Source of the DNA: a virus
Direction: 5' to 3' (one strand)
DNA: 20,175 bases
IMG/VR virus record: IMGVR_UViG_3300018426_000214
Location: 1-20,175 of that record
Part shown: piece after piece, positions 1-6,626 of the stretch
Numbering within the stretch: the stretch's first letter is position 1
Layout of the letters: the number at the start of each line of letters is the position of its first letter
Notes under the pieces: model-generated
Seen by the model: the letters and a program-made list of their open reading frames with translations, nothing else
Told to the model about the DNA's origin: nothing
Database searches by the model: none
Translations under genes and position numbers: made by a program

Positions 1-846
1 CATGTAAAACAAGATGGTAAGCTGCACGTCAGGTTACTACAACACCGCACTGCTACTGGACGTTTGTCTGGTGCCGATCCTAACATGCAGAACATGCCAC
101 GTGGTGGTACGTTCCCTGTGAAACGTGTGTTCAAATCACGTTGGGATGGTGGTGAGATTATGGAAGCTGACTTTGCGCAGTTAGAGTTCAGGGTCGCAGC
201 GTTCTTGTCACAGGACAAAACTGCTATTGACGAGGTGACCACAGGCTTTGACGTACACTCGTACACGGCAAAGGTGATCACTGATGCAGGACAGAACATG
301 TCACGACAGGAAGCCAAGGCACACACATTTGCACCGTTGTATGGTGCTAGTGGTTTTGGTCGTACACCTGCAGAGGCTGCGTACTACGAGCAGTTTACTA
401 AGAAGTACTCAGGTATAGGCAAGTGGCACAAGGAGCTTGCACGTGAGGCACTAGCAACAGGTAAGATCAAAACACCATCTGGTCGTGAGTTCTCTTTCCC
501 TGATGTCACTAGACGTGCTAATGGTACTGTGACATTTTTCACACAGATTAAAAACTTTCCTGTACAATCGTTTGCAACTGCTGACATTGTACCTATATCT
601 CTGATATACATCGACAAGTTATTAGGGGTAAACCAAATGCAATCGTGCATAGTCAATACCGTACACGACTCCATCGTGATTGATGTGCACCCAAGTGAGA
701 AGGACAAAGTATTACGGATAATAAATGCAGCCAACGACAGACTGCTTTCCATAGTCAATAAGAAGTGGAAACTGGATTTCAATGTACCGCTTTTATTAGA
801 GGCAAAGATTGGTCCGAATTGGCTTGACACTAAAGACGTGTCGTGA
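1..846 (+). CDS. polA: Family A DNA polymerase, C-terminal part (gene runs off the left edge)
   Basis: Replicative phage DNA polymerase; the visible 281 residues are the palm and fingers. The reading frame is open from base 1, so a start at the TTG at 64 would be artificial. Motifs in order (numbering from base 1): TATGRLSGADPNMQNMP at the start; motif A DFAQLEFR with the metal-binding Asp at 57; motif B RQEAKAHTFAPLYG with Arg102, Lys106, Phe110 and Tyr114, equivalent to R754, K758, F762 and Y766 of E. coli Pol I; then QIKNFPVQSFATADI; motif C VHDSIVID with Asp223. The residue after HD is Ser, where Pol I and T7 have Glu. The 3'-5' exonuclease domain and any fused domain lie upstream of the window. 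It is followed by an ssb-like gene and nucleases, as expected of a replication module. The family assignment is secure; which phage subgroup it belongs to is not. Confidence 0.95.
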   Translation, partial: HVKQDGKLHVRLLQHRTATGRLSGADPNMQNMPRGGTFPVKRVFKSRWDGGEIMEADFAQLEFRVAAFLSQDKTAIDEVTTGFDVHSYTAKVITDAGQNMSRQEAKAHTFAPLYGASGFGRTPAEAAYYEQFTKKYSGIGKWHKELAREALATGKIKTPSGREFSFPDVTRRANGTVTFFTQIKNFPVQSFATADIVPISLIYIDKLLGVNQMQSCIVNTVHDSIVIDVHPSEKDKVLRIINAANDRLLSIVNKKWKLDFNVPLLLEAKIGPNWLDTKDVS

Positions 847-852
847 TATAAC
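824..852 (+). promoter_or_regulatory. Candidate sigma70-type promoter before the ssb-like gene
   Basis: TTGACA at 824-829, a 17-base spacer, and TATAAC at 847-852. The -35 is a perfect consensus match and the -10 matches at five of six positions. It lies across the 3' end of the polymerase gene and would start transcripts near 859, about 25 bases ahead of the ATG at 885. Seen in sequence; activity is inferred. Confidence 0.5.
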
Positions 853-884
853 TAAGAACTCGCAAAACAGAAAAGGAGATTTAC

Positions 885-1775
885 ATGAATCAAGTAGCAA
901 CAATCAACACAGGAAACTTCAACGCAATGGCAGAAGCAATGGGCATGTCCGTTGACAATCAACAGAAGTCACAGGCAAGCACACTTGCACGTTTACGTAT
1001 CAATCACTCAGCCATCATGGGTGAGGAAACTGTGAACGGCAAGAAGGTCAAGATGGAAGTTGTGTCAGGTGGTACATACAAGTTGGAAATCCCTGATGGG
1101 CCAACATACTATGCACCTACTGCGACTATTCGTCCTTACCTACAACGCTTCATGTACAAGCGTTTCATCAAGGGTAGTGACACAACACCAAATCGTTATG
1201 TCAAAACGCTTATGGCTAACGATCTGAACAGTGACATGAAGGATAACGATGGTGGTTTCAACTGCGGTAAACCTGCGGGTTACATTGAAGATTTCAAAGC
1301 GTTGCCTGAGAAAACACAAGATTTGATTCGTCAGATCAAACGTGTTCGTGTCATGTTCGGTACAGTAGAACTGCATGACGTTACAGATGCACAGGGTAAC
1401 CCAGTTGACTTAGAGCCACAGGCATTCATCTGGGAGATTGAGAACCGTGATGCATTTAAAACTGCGGGAACACTGTTCAACAAACTAGGCAAGATGCGCC
1501 GTTTGCCAGTGCAGCACAACATCAAAGCTGCGACTGAGGAACGTTCACTACCAAACGGCAACTCGTTTTACCTGCCAACCTTGGCACTTGATCTGAACGA
1601 GACACTTGACGTGGCAGACTCAGAGCAAGAGACATTCGCAAACTTCCTTGCATGGGTTGAGAATTATAACGAGTACATCAAGGGTGCTTGGAATGACAAT
1701 GCATATAAGAATGATGACACAGACACAGATACTGTTGAGTCATTTGTAGACATTGACGAAGAGGACTTCGTGTAA
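885..1775 (+). CDS. Probable single-stranded-DNA-binding protein
   Basis: A 296-residue protein directly after the polymerase, with a strong ribosome binding site (AAGGAG at 873-878, six bases before ATG). I do not recognise a specific fold by eye. The case for an SSB is the position in the replication cluster, the lack of enzyme motifs, a middle part rich in basic and aromatic residues, and an extremely acidic C-terminal tail (about residues 270-296) ending in DIDEEDFV. Such acidic tails with a terminal aromatic residue are typical of phage and bacterial SSBs such as T7 gp2.5, where the tail contacts polymerase and primase-helicase. If correct, it coats unwound DNA and recruits replication partners. 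A candidate promoter sits just upstream. Its TAA overlaps the next gene's ATG by one base (TAATG), suggesting translational coupling. It could instead be another replication accessory protein. Confidence 0.6.
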   Translation: MNQVATINTGNFNAMAEAMGMSVDNQQKSQASTLARLRINHSAIMGEETVNGKKVKMEVVSGGTYKLEIPDGPTYYAPTATIRPYLQRFMYKRFIKGSDTTPNRYVKTLMANDLNSDMKDNDGGFNCGKPAGYIEDFKALPEKTQDLIRQIKRVRVMFGTVELHDVTDAQGNPVDLEPQAFIWEIENRDAFKTAGTLFNKLGKMRRLPVQHNIKAATEERSLPNGNSFYLPTLALDLNETLDVADSEQETFANFLAWVENYNEYIKGAWNDNAYKNDDTDTDTVESFVDIDEEDFV

Positions 1776-2626
1776 TGAACCACCCTGCTGAACTAAAGCT
1801 GCACCAGTTTATGACTGACGCTGCCAATGGCAAGAGCACGTTCACGGAAGAACAGGCTAAAGATATTGGAGCAGAGGTTGCTGATGCAGTACTTCGTCAG
1901 TTCGGTAGTGGCAAGTCTCGTGATGCTTTCACATTAAGGATGTCCAACATTGGGCGTCCTACTTGCCAACTCTGGTTTCAAAAGAATAAACCTGAGAGTG
2001 CATTACCAAAGCCGACGACATTTGTAATGAACATGATGATAGGAGACATTGTTGAGGCTGTTTTTAAAGGGCTGCTTAAAGCTGCTAACGTGGAGTTTGA
2101 AGACACTGATAAAGTTAGCCTTACAGTGGGAGATAGTAATGATACTAGGGTTTCTGGCTCTTATGATCTTGTCATAGACGGTGCTGTTGATGATGTGAAG
2201 TCAGCATCGCCGTGGTCGTATCAGAACAAGTTTGATTCCTTTGCTACACTAGCCAAGGGTGACGGGTTCGGATACGTAGGGCAGCTTGCAGGTTATGCCA
2301 AAGCATCTGGCAAACGTGTAGGTGGATGGTGGGTCGTGAACAAAGGCAACGGTGAATTTAAATATGTACCAGCCGATGGTCTTGACCTAGATGAAGAACT
2401 TGATAAAATCAAGAACACGGTTGAAGCAGTAAACACTAATGAGTTTAAACGTTGCTTCAAACCAGTACCTGAGTTCTTTCGTGGTAAGCCCACAGGGAAC
2501 AAGGTACTAAATGATAACTGTCGTTTCTGTGATTACAGGTACGAGTGTTGGCCCAACATGGTTGAAGAACCATCACGGGTATCAAAAGCAAAAGACCCCA
2601 AGACGGTGGCATACATAGAGGATTAA
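1775..2626 (+). CDS. Cas4/RecB-like PD-(D/E)XK exonuclease with four-cysteine Fe-S site
   Basis: A 283-residue nuclease of the RecB/Cas4/AddB superfamily. The catalytic core is visible: Asp131 in GSYDLVIDG, the (D/E)xK element D140-V-K142 in DDVKSASP, and the RecB-type QxxxY motif Q170-LAG-Y174. One cysteine near the N-terminus (Cys64 in RPTCQLWF) and three near the C-terminus (Cys249, Cys252, Cys258 in CRFCDYRYEC) have the layout that holds a 4Fe-4S cluster in Cas4 and AddB. Such enzymes trim DNA ends from single-stranded tails. Here, between an SSB-like gene and endonuclease I, a role in recombination-linked replication or in degrading host DNA is likely; no CRISPR genes are nearby. It overlaps the upstream gene by one base. 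Superfamily assignment is strong; polarity and substrate are unknown. Confidence 0.85.
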   Translation: MNHPAELKLHQFMTDAANGKSTFTEEQAKDIGAEVADAVLRQFGSGKSRDAFTLRMSNIGRPTCQLWFQKNKPESALPKPTTFVMNMMIGDIVEAVFKGLLKAANVEFEDTDKVSLTVGDSNDTRVSGSYDLVIDGAVDDVKSASPWSYQNKFDSFATLAKGDGFGYVGQLAGYAKASGKRVGGWWVVNKGNGEFKYVPADGLDLDEELDKIKNTVEAVNTNEFKRCFKPVPEFFRGKPTGNKVLNDNCRFCDYRYECWPNMVEEPSRVSKAKDPKTVAYIED

Positions 2627-2628
2627 TT

Positions 2629-2835
2629 ATGTTAGGTGATGATGAAATAAAAGAACTTCAAGACGAAATCAAAATGCTTGAAGAACAACTACGTGAACGA
2701 AAACGTGAACTCAGTGAGAAACGATATGCAGGTTTACGTGCAGCAATGGAAGCACGTAAGGAAGCAGATCAGCTATTGAGTGAGGAACTCAAGGCACTGG
2801 GTGTACGCCGTGTGAACTGGCATCCGTTTATCTGA
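2629..2835 (+). CDS. Small coiled-coil protein, function unknown
   Basis: A 68-residue, highly charged protein. Residues 5-35 (DEIKELQDEIKMLEEQL and onwards) have heptad-like leucine spacing with alternating Glu and Lys/Arg, predicting a coiled coil, and helix probably continues to about residue 58. The C-terminus (VRRVNWHPFI) is different in character. It begins two bases after the nuclease gene and its TGA shares a base with the ATG of the endonuclease I gene (TGATG), so it is translated within the same message. It may be a partner of one of the two flanking nucleases, but nothing in the sequence shows this directly. Confidence 0.7.
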   Translation: MLGDDEIKELQDEIKMLEEQLRERKRELSEKRYAGLRAAMEARKEADQLLSEELKALGVRRVNWHPFI

Positions 2836-3287
2836 TGAACGGTAAACAGTTCAAGGCTGCACTAAAGCATGGGTATAGGAGTGGACTAGAAATCAAAGTA
2901 AAAGATTACTTGAAAGAACGTAAAGTAAAATTCAAGTATGAAGCCATCAAGATTGAATGGGAAGATTTAATGTACCGCACCTATACCCCTGACTTTATAT
3001 TGCAGAACGGTATCATTGTAGAGGTGAAGGGACGATTTACTTCGGATGATAGACGTAAACACGTGGCGATAAAGAAACAACACCCAAACTTAGACATACG
3101 TTTTGTGTTTGAAAACAGTAGACGTAAGCTAAGTAAGGGTGCTAAGATGACATACGCCACATGGTGTGAAAGAAATAAATTCTTGTATGCAGATAGGGTT
3201 ATTCCAGAAGAATGGTTGAAAGAGAAAGGTAGCGACACACATCCAGACTTAATTGAGTTTCCTTATGACAAAATAAAAAGGAGCTAA
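2835..3287 (+). CDS. T7-type endonuclease I (Holliday junction / branched-DNA resolvase)
   Basis: A 150-residue homologue of T7 gp3, about the same length as the 149-residue T7 enzyme. The catalytic set is complete: Glu19 in RSGLEIKV, Asp53 in TYTPDFIL, then Glu63 and Lys65 in GIIVEVKG, matching T7 E20, D55, E65 and K67. The following blocks SDDRRKHVAIKKQHP and LDIRFVFENSRRKL also align closely with T7. The T7 enzyme is a domain-swapped dimer that cuts four-way junctions and other branches before packaging, and also helps break down host DNA. The start overlaps the stop of the coiled-coil gene by one base. No truncation is seen and the call is secure. Confidence 0.95.
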   Translation: MNGKQFKAALKHGYRSGLEIKVKDYLKERKVKFKYEAIKIEWEDLMYRTYTPDFILQNGIIVEVKGRFTSDDRRKHVAIKKQHPNLDIRFVFENSRRKLSKGAKMTYATWCERNKFLYADRVIPEEWLKEKGSDTHPDLIEFPYDKIKRS

Positions 3288-3291
3288 ACAT

Positions 3292-3612
3292 ATGCTAAAC
3301 TCATTAATAAACTTTAACCCTAACGATTTCGTTATCCGTATTGCACCAGATGTGGATGACAATGGAGATTGGACAGGTGATCTTACAGTAGGTATGCTGA
3401 CAACAGATGACAACACTATGAAAGCAGATGACTTTGCCCATCTAAAGATGTTGACGGACATGTTGATAGCTGCTATACCTTTAATGGAGCAGGATCATGA
3501 TGTAAGACGCAAGCTGTTCAAGTTGGTTGATAAGATTGATGCTGATGAAATGGCACAAGACAAACCACTAATAGAAGAACGTGACGGTAATGTAGTAAAA
3601 GTAAATTTTTAG
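3292..3612 (+). CDS. Hypothetical acidic phage protein
   Basis: A 106-residue protein of unknown function. The ATG at 3292 is supported by a strong ribosome binding site (AAAAAGGAG ending at 3283). The N-terminal half holds a beta-rich, Asp-rich stretch (IAPDVDDNGDWTGDLTVGML); the middle is a predicted helix (about 45-70, AHLKMLTDMLIAAIPLM) and the rest is charged. No membrane segment, cysteine motif or catalytic motif is evident. It lies between endonuclease I and the DUF3310 gene in the same run of + strand genes, so expression together with replication genes is likely. I do not recognise the family. Confidence 0.75.
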   Translation: MLNSLINFNPNDFVIRIAPDVDDNGDWTGDLTVGMLTTDDNTMKADDFAHLKMLTDMLIAAIPLMEQDHDVRRKLFKLVDKIDADEMAQDKPLIEERDGNVVKVNF

Positions 3613-3625
3613 AAAGGAGAAACGA

Positions 3626-3841
3626 ATGGTAGACAATGTAAACAACCCACCACACTATAATCAAGCAGGTATTGAATGCATTGATGCCATTCGTGCAGCC
3701 ACTGGTGATGGGTATGAGTACTACCTACAAGGTAATATAATGAAGTATCTATGGAGATACCGATATAAGAATGGTACAGAGGACTTGAAGAAAGCACAGT
3801 GGTATTTGACCAAGCTTATTGAGGAAGTAGATGATAGTTAA
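3626..3841 (+). CDS. DUF3310 family protein (nucleotide-kinase-associated domain)
   Basis: A 71-residue protein consisting almost entirely of a DUF3310 domain: NNPPHYNQAGIECIDAI, then YYLQGNIMKYLWRYRYK, NGTEDLKKAQWYLTKLIEE. The HY, G-N-xx-KYLWRY and K-A-xWYL elements are the family's hallmarks. In T7 the same domain occurs in gp1.7, a larger protein reported to have dGMP/dTMP kinase activity; whether this short stand-alone form is catalytic is unknown. A role in deoxynucleotide supply would fit its place a few genes ahead of ribonucleotide reductase. The ribosome binding site GAAAGGAGA precedes the ATG. Its end overlaps the next small ORF by 11 bases. Confidence 0.85.
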   Translation: MVDNVNNPPHYNQAGIECIDAIRAATGDGYEYYLQGNIMKYLWRYRYKNGTEDLKKAQWYLTKLIEEVDDS

Positions 3842-3989
3842 AGTATTTTTAACACTACACATAGACGAAGATGAATACCCTGTTCCTGTAGATGGAGAAG
3901 TTAATGAAGAGATTGACCAAAGTCTACAGGAATATATTTATGACATTGACGGTATGTCAATCAAAGCAATAAAGATACTTACGGAGTAA
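3831..3989 (+). CDS. Small 52-residue hypothetical protein
   Basis: An ATG at 3831, inside the last codons of the DUF3310 gene, opens a 52-codon frame reading MIVKVFLTLHIDEDEYPVPV and onwards, ending in IKAIKILTE and TAA at 3987-3989. It otherwise fills a gap of about 180 bases in an arm where genes are packed end to end, and the 11-base overlap is typical of neighbouring genes here. The composition (alternating hydrophobic residues, acidic middle, beta-like ends) is protein-like. No function is recognised. No clear Shine-Dalgarno is visible, so translation probably depends on coupling to the gene before. Confidence 0.6.
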   Translation: MIVKVFLTLHIDEDEYPVPVDGEVNEEIDQSLQEYIYDIDGMSIKAIKILTE

Positions 3990-4019
3990 CGCAAATGTTA
4001 AACAGCAAAGGAGAAAACA

Positions 4020-4250
4020 GTGCCTAAACTATCGATCAACGATAAAGATTATTATACTGATGACTTCAACGAAGATCAGATGAAGATGTATCAGGAGATT
4101 GGCCTAGCTCGTGAAGAAATGGGACGTATGGATTACCTGATGCGTGTACTTGATGCACGATGCAATCGGCTAGGCAGCATGATTGTTGAGATTGCGGAGC
4201 AAGCAGGTGATGATGAAGCAAAACAGCTACCAAAAGATAACGAGGAGTAA
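4020..4250 (+). CDS. Small coiled-coil phage protein, possibly DUF6447-like
   Basis: A 76-residue protein starting at a GTG; the ribosome binding site AAAGGAGA just upstream supports this start and no ATG is nearby in frame. The N-terminus (PKLSINDKDYYTDDFNEDQ) followed by a long predicted helix (about residues 20-62) resembles a family of short marine phage proteins that I believe is DUF6447; that name is from memory and tentative. The C-terminus is acidic. The stop is two bases before the ribonucleotide reductase ATG, so the two are co-translated. Function unknown. Confidence 0.7.
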   Translation: MPKLSINDKDYYTDDFNEDQMKMYQEIGLAREEMGRMDYLMRVLDARCNRLGSMIVEIAEQAGDDEAKQLPKDNEE

Positions 4251-4252
4251 AA

Positions 4253-5992
4253 ATGGAAACCTATGGACCAACACTAGGAATCTCACAAGAGATTCACGCC
4301 ATGAAATATCGCAGCCACGGGGAAACTTTTCGTGAAGCAATGACACGTGTAGCAGAAGCATTGAAGGATGGAGAAGCACACTTCAATAACTTCCGAACTA
4401 TCCTGTATGAACAACGGTTCCTACCTGCAGGACGTGTGCAGTCAGCAATGGGTGCACCTCGTCGTGTAACACCATACAACTGCTTTGTCTCAATGACTAT
4501 AGAAGATTCAATGGACGGTATCATGGAAGCTGCTCGTCGTGCAGCAGAGACAATGCGCCTTGGCGGGGGTATCGGATACGACTTCAGTACACTACGTCCA
4601 CGTGGCACACTAATCAAGTCGTTGGACAGTAAGTCATCTGGCCCAGTGTCATTCATGGGTATCTTTGACGCAGTATGTAAGACTATTGCATCTGCAGGGC
4701 ATAGACGTGGAGCACAGATGGGGGTGCTACGTGTTGATCACCCAGACATTGAAGAGTTCATCACGGCTAAGAACAACAGTGATACACTGACACAGTTCAA
4801 TATCTCTGTGGGTGTCACGGACGAGTTCATGACTGCAGTAAAAGAAGACAAAGATTTTGACCTACAGTTTGACGGACGTGTGTACAAAACTGTGAGTGCT
4901 CGTGCTCTATGGGATCAGATACTACGCAGTACATGGGACTGGGCAGAGCCTGGGATTCTATTCATTGATCGTATCAATAAGAAGAACAACCTTCATTACG
5001 TAGAAAAGATTGCAGCCACAAACCCATGTGGAGAGCAGCCACTTCCACCAAACGGTGCATGTTTGTTGGGGTCATTCAACTTAGCTAAGTACGTAATAGA
5101 ACATGAAGGTAAGTACGTATTCAATATGAATCAACTACGTAATGACATTCCTCATGTGGTACGTGCAATGGATAACGTTGTAGATCGTGCAACCTATCCA
5201 CTGCTAGAACAAGAGACAGAGGCAAAGAGCAAACGCCGTATGGGTCTTGGTGTTACAGGTGTAGCCAATGCTATTGAGGCATTAGGATTTGAGTATGGTA
5301 GTGATAGGTTTCTGCAGACTCTTGAAGAAATCATGGGAGTAATTAGGGATGTGGCATATACTACGTCAGTTGAGCTTGCACTTGAGAAAGGTCCGTTTCC
5401 TCTCTTTAGTCAGGCATACCTTGGTTCTGATTTTGCTAAGTCTTTGCCTGATAATATTCGTGATCTCATTAGCAAGCACGGTATCCGTAACAGTCATCTT
5501 CTTTCGGTTGCTCCAACAGGAACTATCAGCTTGTCAGCCGACAACGTATCCTCTGGAATCGAGCCTGTCTTCTCACATTACTACGACAGAACTATCCAAA
5601 CCTTCGATGGACCCAAGGTTGAACGAGTAGAGGACTACGGCTATCGTGTGTTTGGTGTGAAGGGTAAGACTGCAGATGAACTGTCTGTGTTTGATCACGT
5701 TAAAGTATTGAACGTTGCCTCTCGTTACGTTGACTCAGCATGTTCAAAGACATGTAACACAGGTGACGATGTAACATGGGAAGAGTTTAAGAAAGTGTAC
5801 ATGGATGCATACGATGGTGGTGCATCAGGGTGTACAACCTTCCGTGCTGCAGGTAAACGTTATGGCATTCTAAATGCATCCAACTCTGAGGATGTTGCAG
5901 AAGAACCAGTAGTAGAGGAAACGCAAGACTACGTAGAAGAAGGGGGTGCTTGCTACTATGATCCTGCAACTGGCTTACGTCAGTGTGAGTAG
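4253..5992 (+). CDS. nrdJ: Class II (adenosylcobalamin-dependent) ribonucleotide reductase
   Basis: A 579-residue single-subunit reductase converting ribonucleotides to deoxyribonucleotides for phage DNA synthesis. Active-site residues are visible: Cys77 in TPYNCFV and Cys270 in [10 protein letters not shown] form the expected redox pair, and NPCGE (Asn257, Cys259, Glu261) carries the thiyl-radical cysteine. The 11-residue step from Cys259 to Cys270 matches C408/C419 of the Lactobacillus leichmannii enzyme. Other family blocks are [36 protein letters not shown] and [10 protein letters not shown]. There is no N-terminal ATP-cone and no NrdB gene in the window, which together with sequence style supports class II. 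The enzyme would need B12 from the host. The C-terminus has an acidic linker and then Cys567 and Cys578, presumably shuttling electrons to the active site. Overlaps the DUF1289 gene. Confidence 0.93.
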   Translation: METYGPTLGISQEIHAMKYRSHGETFREAMTRVAEALKDGEAHFNNFRTILYEQRFLPAGRVQSAMGAPRRVTPYNCFVSMTIEDSMDGIMEAARRAAETMRLGGGIGYDFSTLRPRGTLIKSLDSKSSGPVSFMGIFDAVCKTIASAGHRRGAQMGVLRVDHPDIEEFITAKNNSDTLTQFNISVGVTDEFMTAVKEDKDFDLQFDGRVYKTVSARALWDQILRSTWDWAEPGILFIDRINKKNNLHYVEKIAATNPCGEQPLPPNGACLLGSFNLAKYVIEHEGKYVFNMNQLRNDIPHVVRAMDNVVDRATYPLLEQETEAKSKRRMGLGVTGVANAIEALGFEYGSDRFLQTLEEIMGVIRDVAYTTSVELALEKGPFPLFSQAYLGSDFAKSLPDNIRDLISKHGIRNSHLLSVAPTGTISLSADNVSSGIEPVFSHYYDRTIQTFDGPKVERVEDYGYRVFGVKGKTADELSVFDHVKVLNVASRYVDSACSKTCNTGDDVTWEEFKKVYMDAYDGGASGCTTFRAAGKRYGILNASNSEDVAEEPVVEETQDYVEEGGACYYDPATGLRQCE

Positions 5993-6182
5993 GAACAGAG
6001 GAAAGAAACTGGGCACTGTCCCATCACCCTGCGTGAAAGTCTGTCGGATAGACACTGATGGCTTTTGCGTGGGGTGTAAAAGAACCATTGACGAGATACG
6101 TGAATGGTGTATAATGTCGGAGTACGAACAACAGAAACTTTTATTTGAACTATTGTGGAGGAAAGATAATGGGAACACGTAA
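5985..6182 (+). CDS. DUF1289 family cysteine-rich small protein
   Basis: About 65 residues with the full DUF1289 signature: SPCVKVCRIDTDGFCVGCKRT then EIREWCIM. Four cysteines (16, 20, 28 and 31 from the GTG at 5985) are spaced C-x3-C-x7-C-x2-C and probably bind a metal or Fe-S cluster. DUF1289 proteins are common in Alpha- and Gammaproteobacteria and have no settled function. The frame stays open upstream to 5946 (GTG) and holds an ATG at 5958; I chose the GTG at 5985 because it keeps the overlap with nrdJ to eight bases, but no strong ribosome binding site decides between them. The 3' end overlaps the next gene by 14 bases. Confidence 0.8.
   Translation: MSRNRGKKLGTVPSPCVKVCRIDTDGFCVGCKRTIDEIREWCIMSEYEQQKLLFELLWRKDNGNT
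6088..6115 (+). promoter_or_regulatory. Possible sigma70-type promoter inside the DUF1289 gene
   Basis: TTGACG at 6088-6093, a 16-base spacer, and a perfect TATAAT at 6110-6115, about 55 bases before the ATG at 6169. It would add transcripts for the last three genes of the + strand arm. It lies in coding sequence, so chance is a real alternative. Confidence 0.3.
6157..6162 (+). promoter_or_regulatory. Ribosome binding site fixing the start of the 148-residue gene
   Basis: GGAGGA six bases before ATG 6169. It places the start at 6169 and not at the upstream in-frame codon at 6145, which lies before this site. Confidence 0.7.
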
Positions 6183-6615
6183 ACAATTTAGCCGTGCTCT
6201 ATATGAAGCATACGATGGACCAGCAAAAGAAAAGCTGGTTGAGTATCTCAAGAGTGCAGGGCATGAGATAGAAAATACAGAGGAGAATTACTATGTGGAT
6301 ATTGTATCAAAGAAAAAAGATTATACATACTTTAATGAAGCTGAAGTAAAACTGGCATGGAAAGAAGAATGGCCTACACACTGGACAGACATTCGTATTC
6401 CTGAACGTAAAGGTAGATTGCTTGAGAAATATGAGGGGGAGAATGGAGTGCTAAACTTCTACATCTTCCGTAAAGATATGAAGCAAGCTTGGCGTATCAA
6501 GGATACAAGCCTGACACAGGATCGTCTACGTGAAGCACATGGACGTAACATCCTGAAGGGTGAACTGTTCTATCACATACCATACACAGAAGCAGAACTA
6601 ATCAACGTAGCATAA
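6169..6615 (+). CDS. Hypothetical protein with possible PD-(D/E)XK-like core
   Basis: A 148-residue protein of unknown function. The start at 6169 is set by the GGAGGA site; the open frame begins at 6145 without such support. Asp44 in YYVDIVSKK and Glu59-Val-Lys61 in NEAEVKLAW are spaced and placed (on predicted beta strands after an N-terminal helix) as the D...(D/E)xK core of a restriction-like nuclease fold, followed by basic stretches such as RIPERKGRLLEK. The second half has a strand NFYIFRKD and ends acidic (PYTEAELINVA). This match is weak and by eye only. It lies between the DUF1289 gene and an RMF-like gene, overlapping the former by 14 bases. Confidence 0.75.
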   Translation: MGTRKQFSRALYEAYDGPAKEKLVEYLKSAGHEIENTEENYYVDIVSKKKDYTYFNEAEVKLAWKEEWPTHWTDIRIPERKGRLLEKYEGENGVLNFYIFRKDMKQAWRIKDTSLTQDRLREAHGRNILKGELFYHIPYTEAELINVA

Positions 6616-6619
6616 GGAG
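6614..6619 (+). promoter_or_regulatory. Ribosome binding site deciding the start of the RMF-like gene
   Basis: AAGGAG lies one base from the ATG at 6621 but seven bases from the in-frame ATG at 6627, so 6627 is the better start. It overlaps the stop codon of the gene before. Confidence 0.65.
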
Positions 6620-6626
6620 AATGCAT

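Noticed and set aside
384-830. - strand open frame of 148 codons within the polymerase gene
   Set aside because: The + strand frame carries all family A polymerase motifs; the antisense frame shows no domain and no ribosome binding site that stands out.
3451-3479. TTGACG, 17 bases, TATACC promoter-like pair
   Set aside because: The -10 is a poor match and the site is deep inside a coding region, so it is not distinguishable from chance.
3995-4027. Ten-codon mini-ORF overlapping the GTG start at 4020
   Set aside because: It has no own ribosome binding site and is too short to support as a gene or leader peptide; chance is likely.
5349-5630. + strand frame of 93 codons inside nrdJ
   Set aside because: Out-of-frame shadow of conserved reductase sequence, Leu/Ser-rich with no supporting signal.
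5946-5984. Longer start for the DUF1289 protein
   Set aside because: It would overlap nrdJ by 47 bases and adds residues outside the DUF1289 domain; not excluded, but less economical.
6145-6168. Longer start for the 148-residue protein
   Set aside because: The extension precedes the GGAGGA site that perfectly serves ATG 6169, and would deepen the overlap with DUF1289 for no gain.
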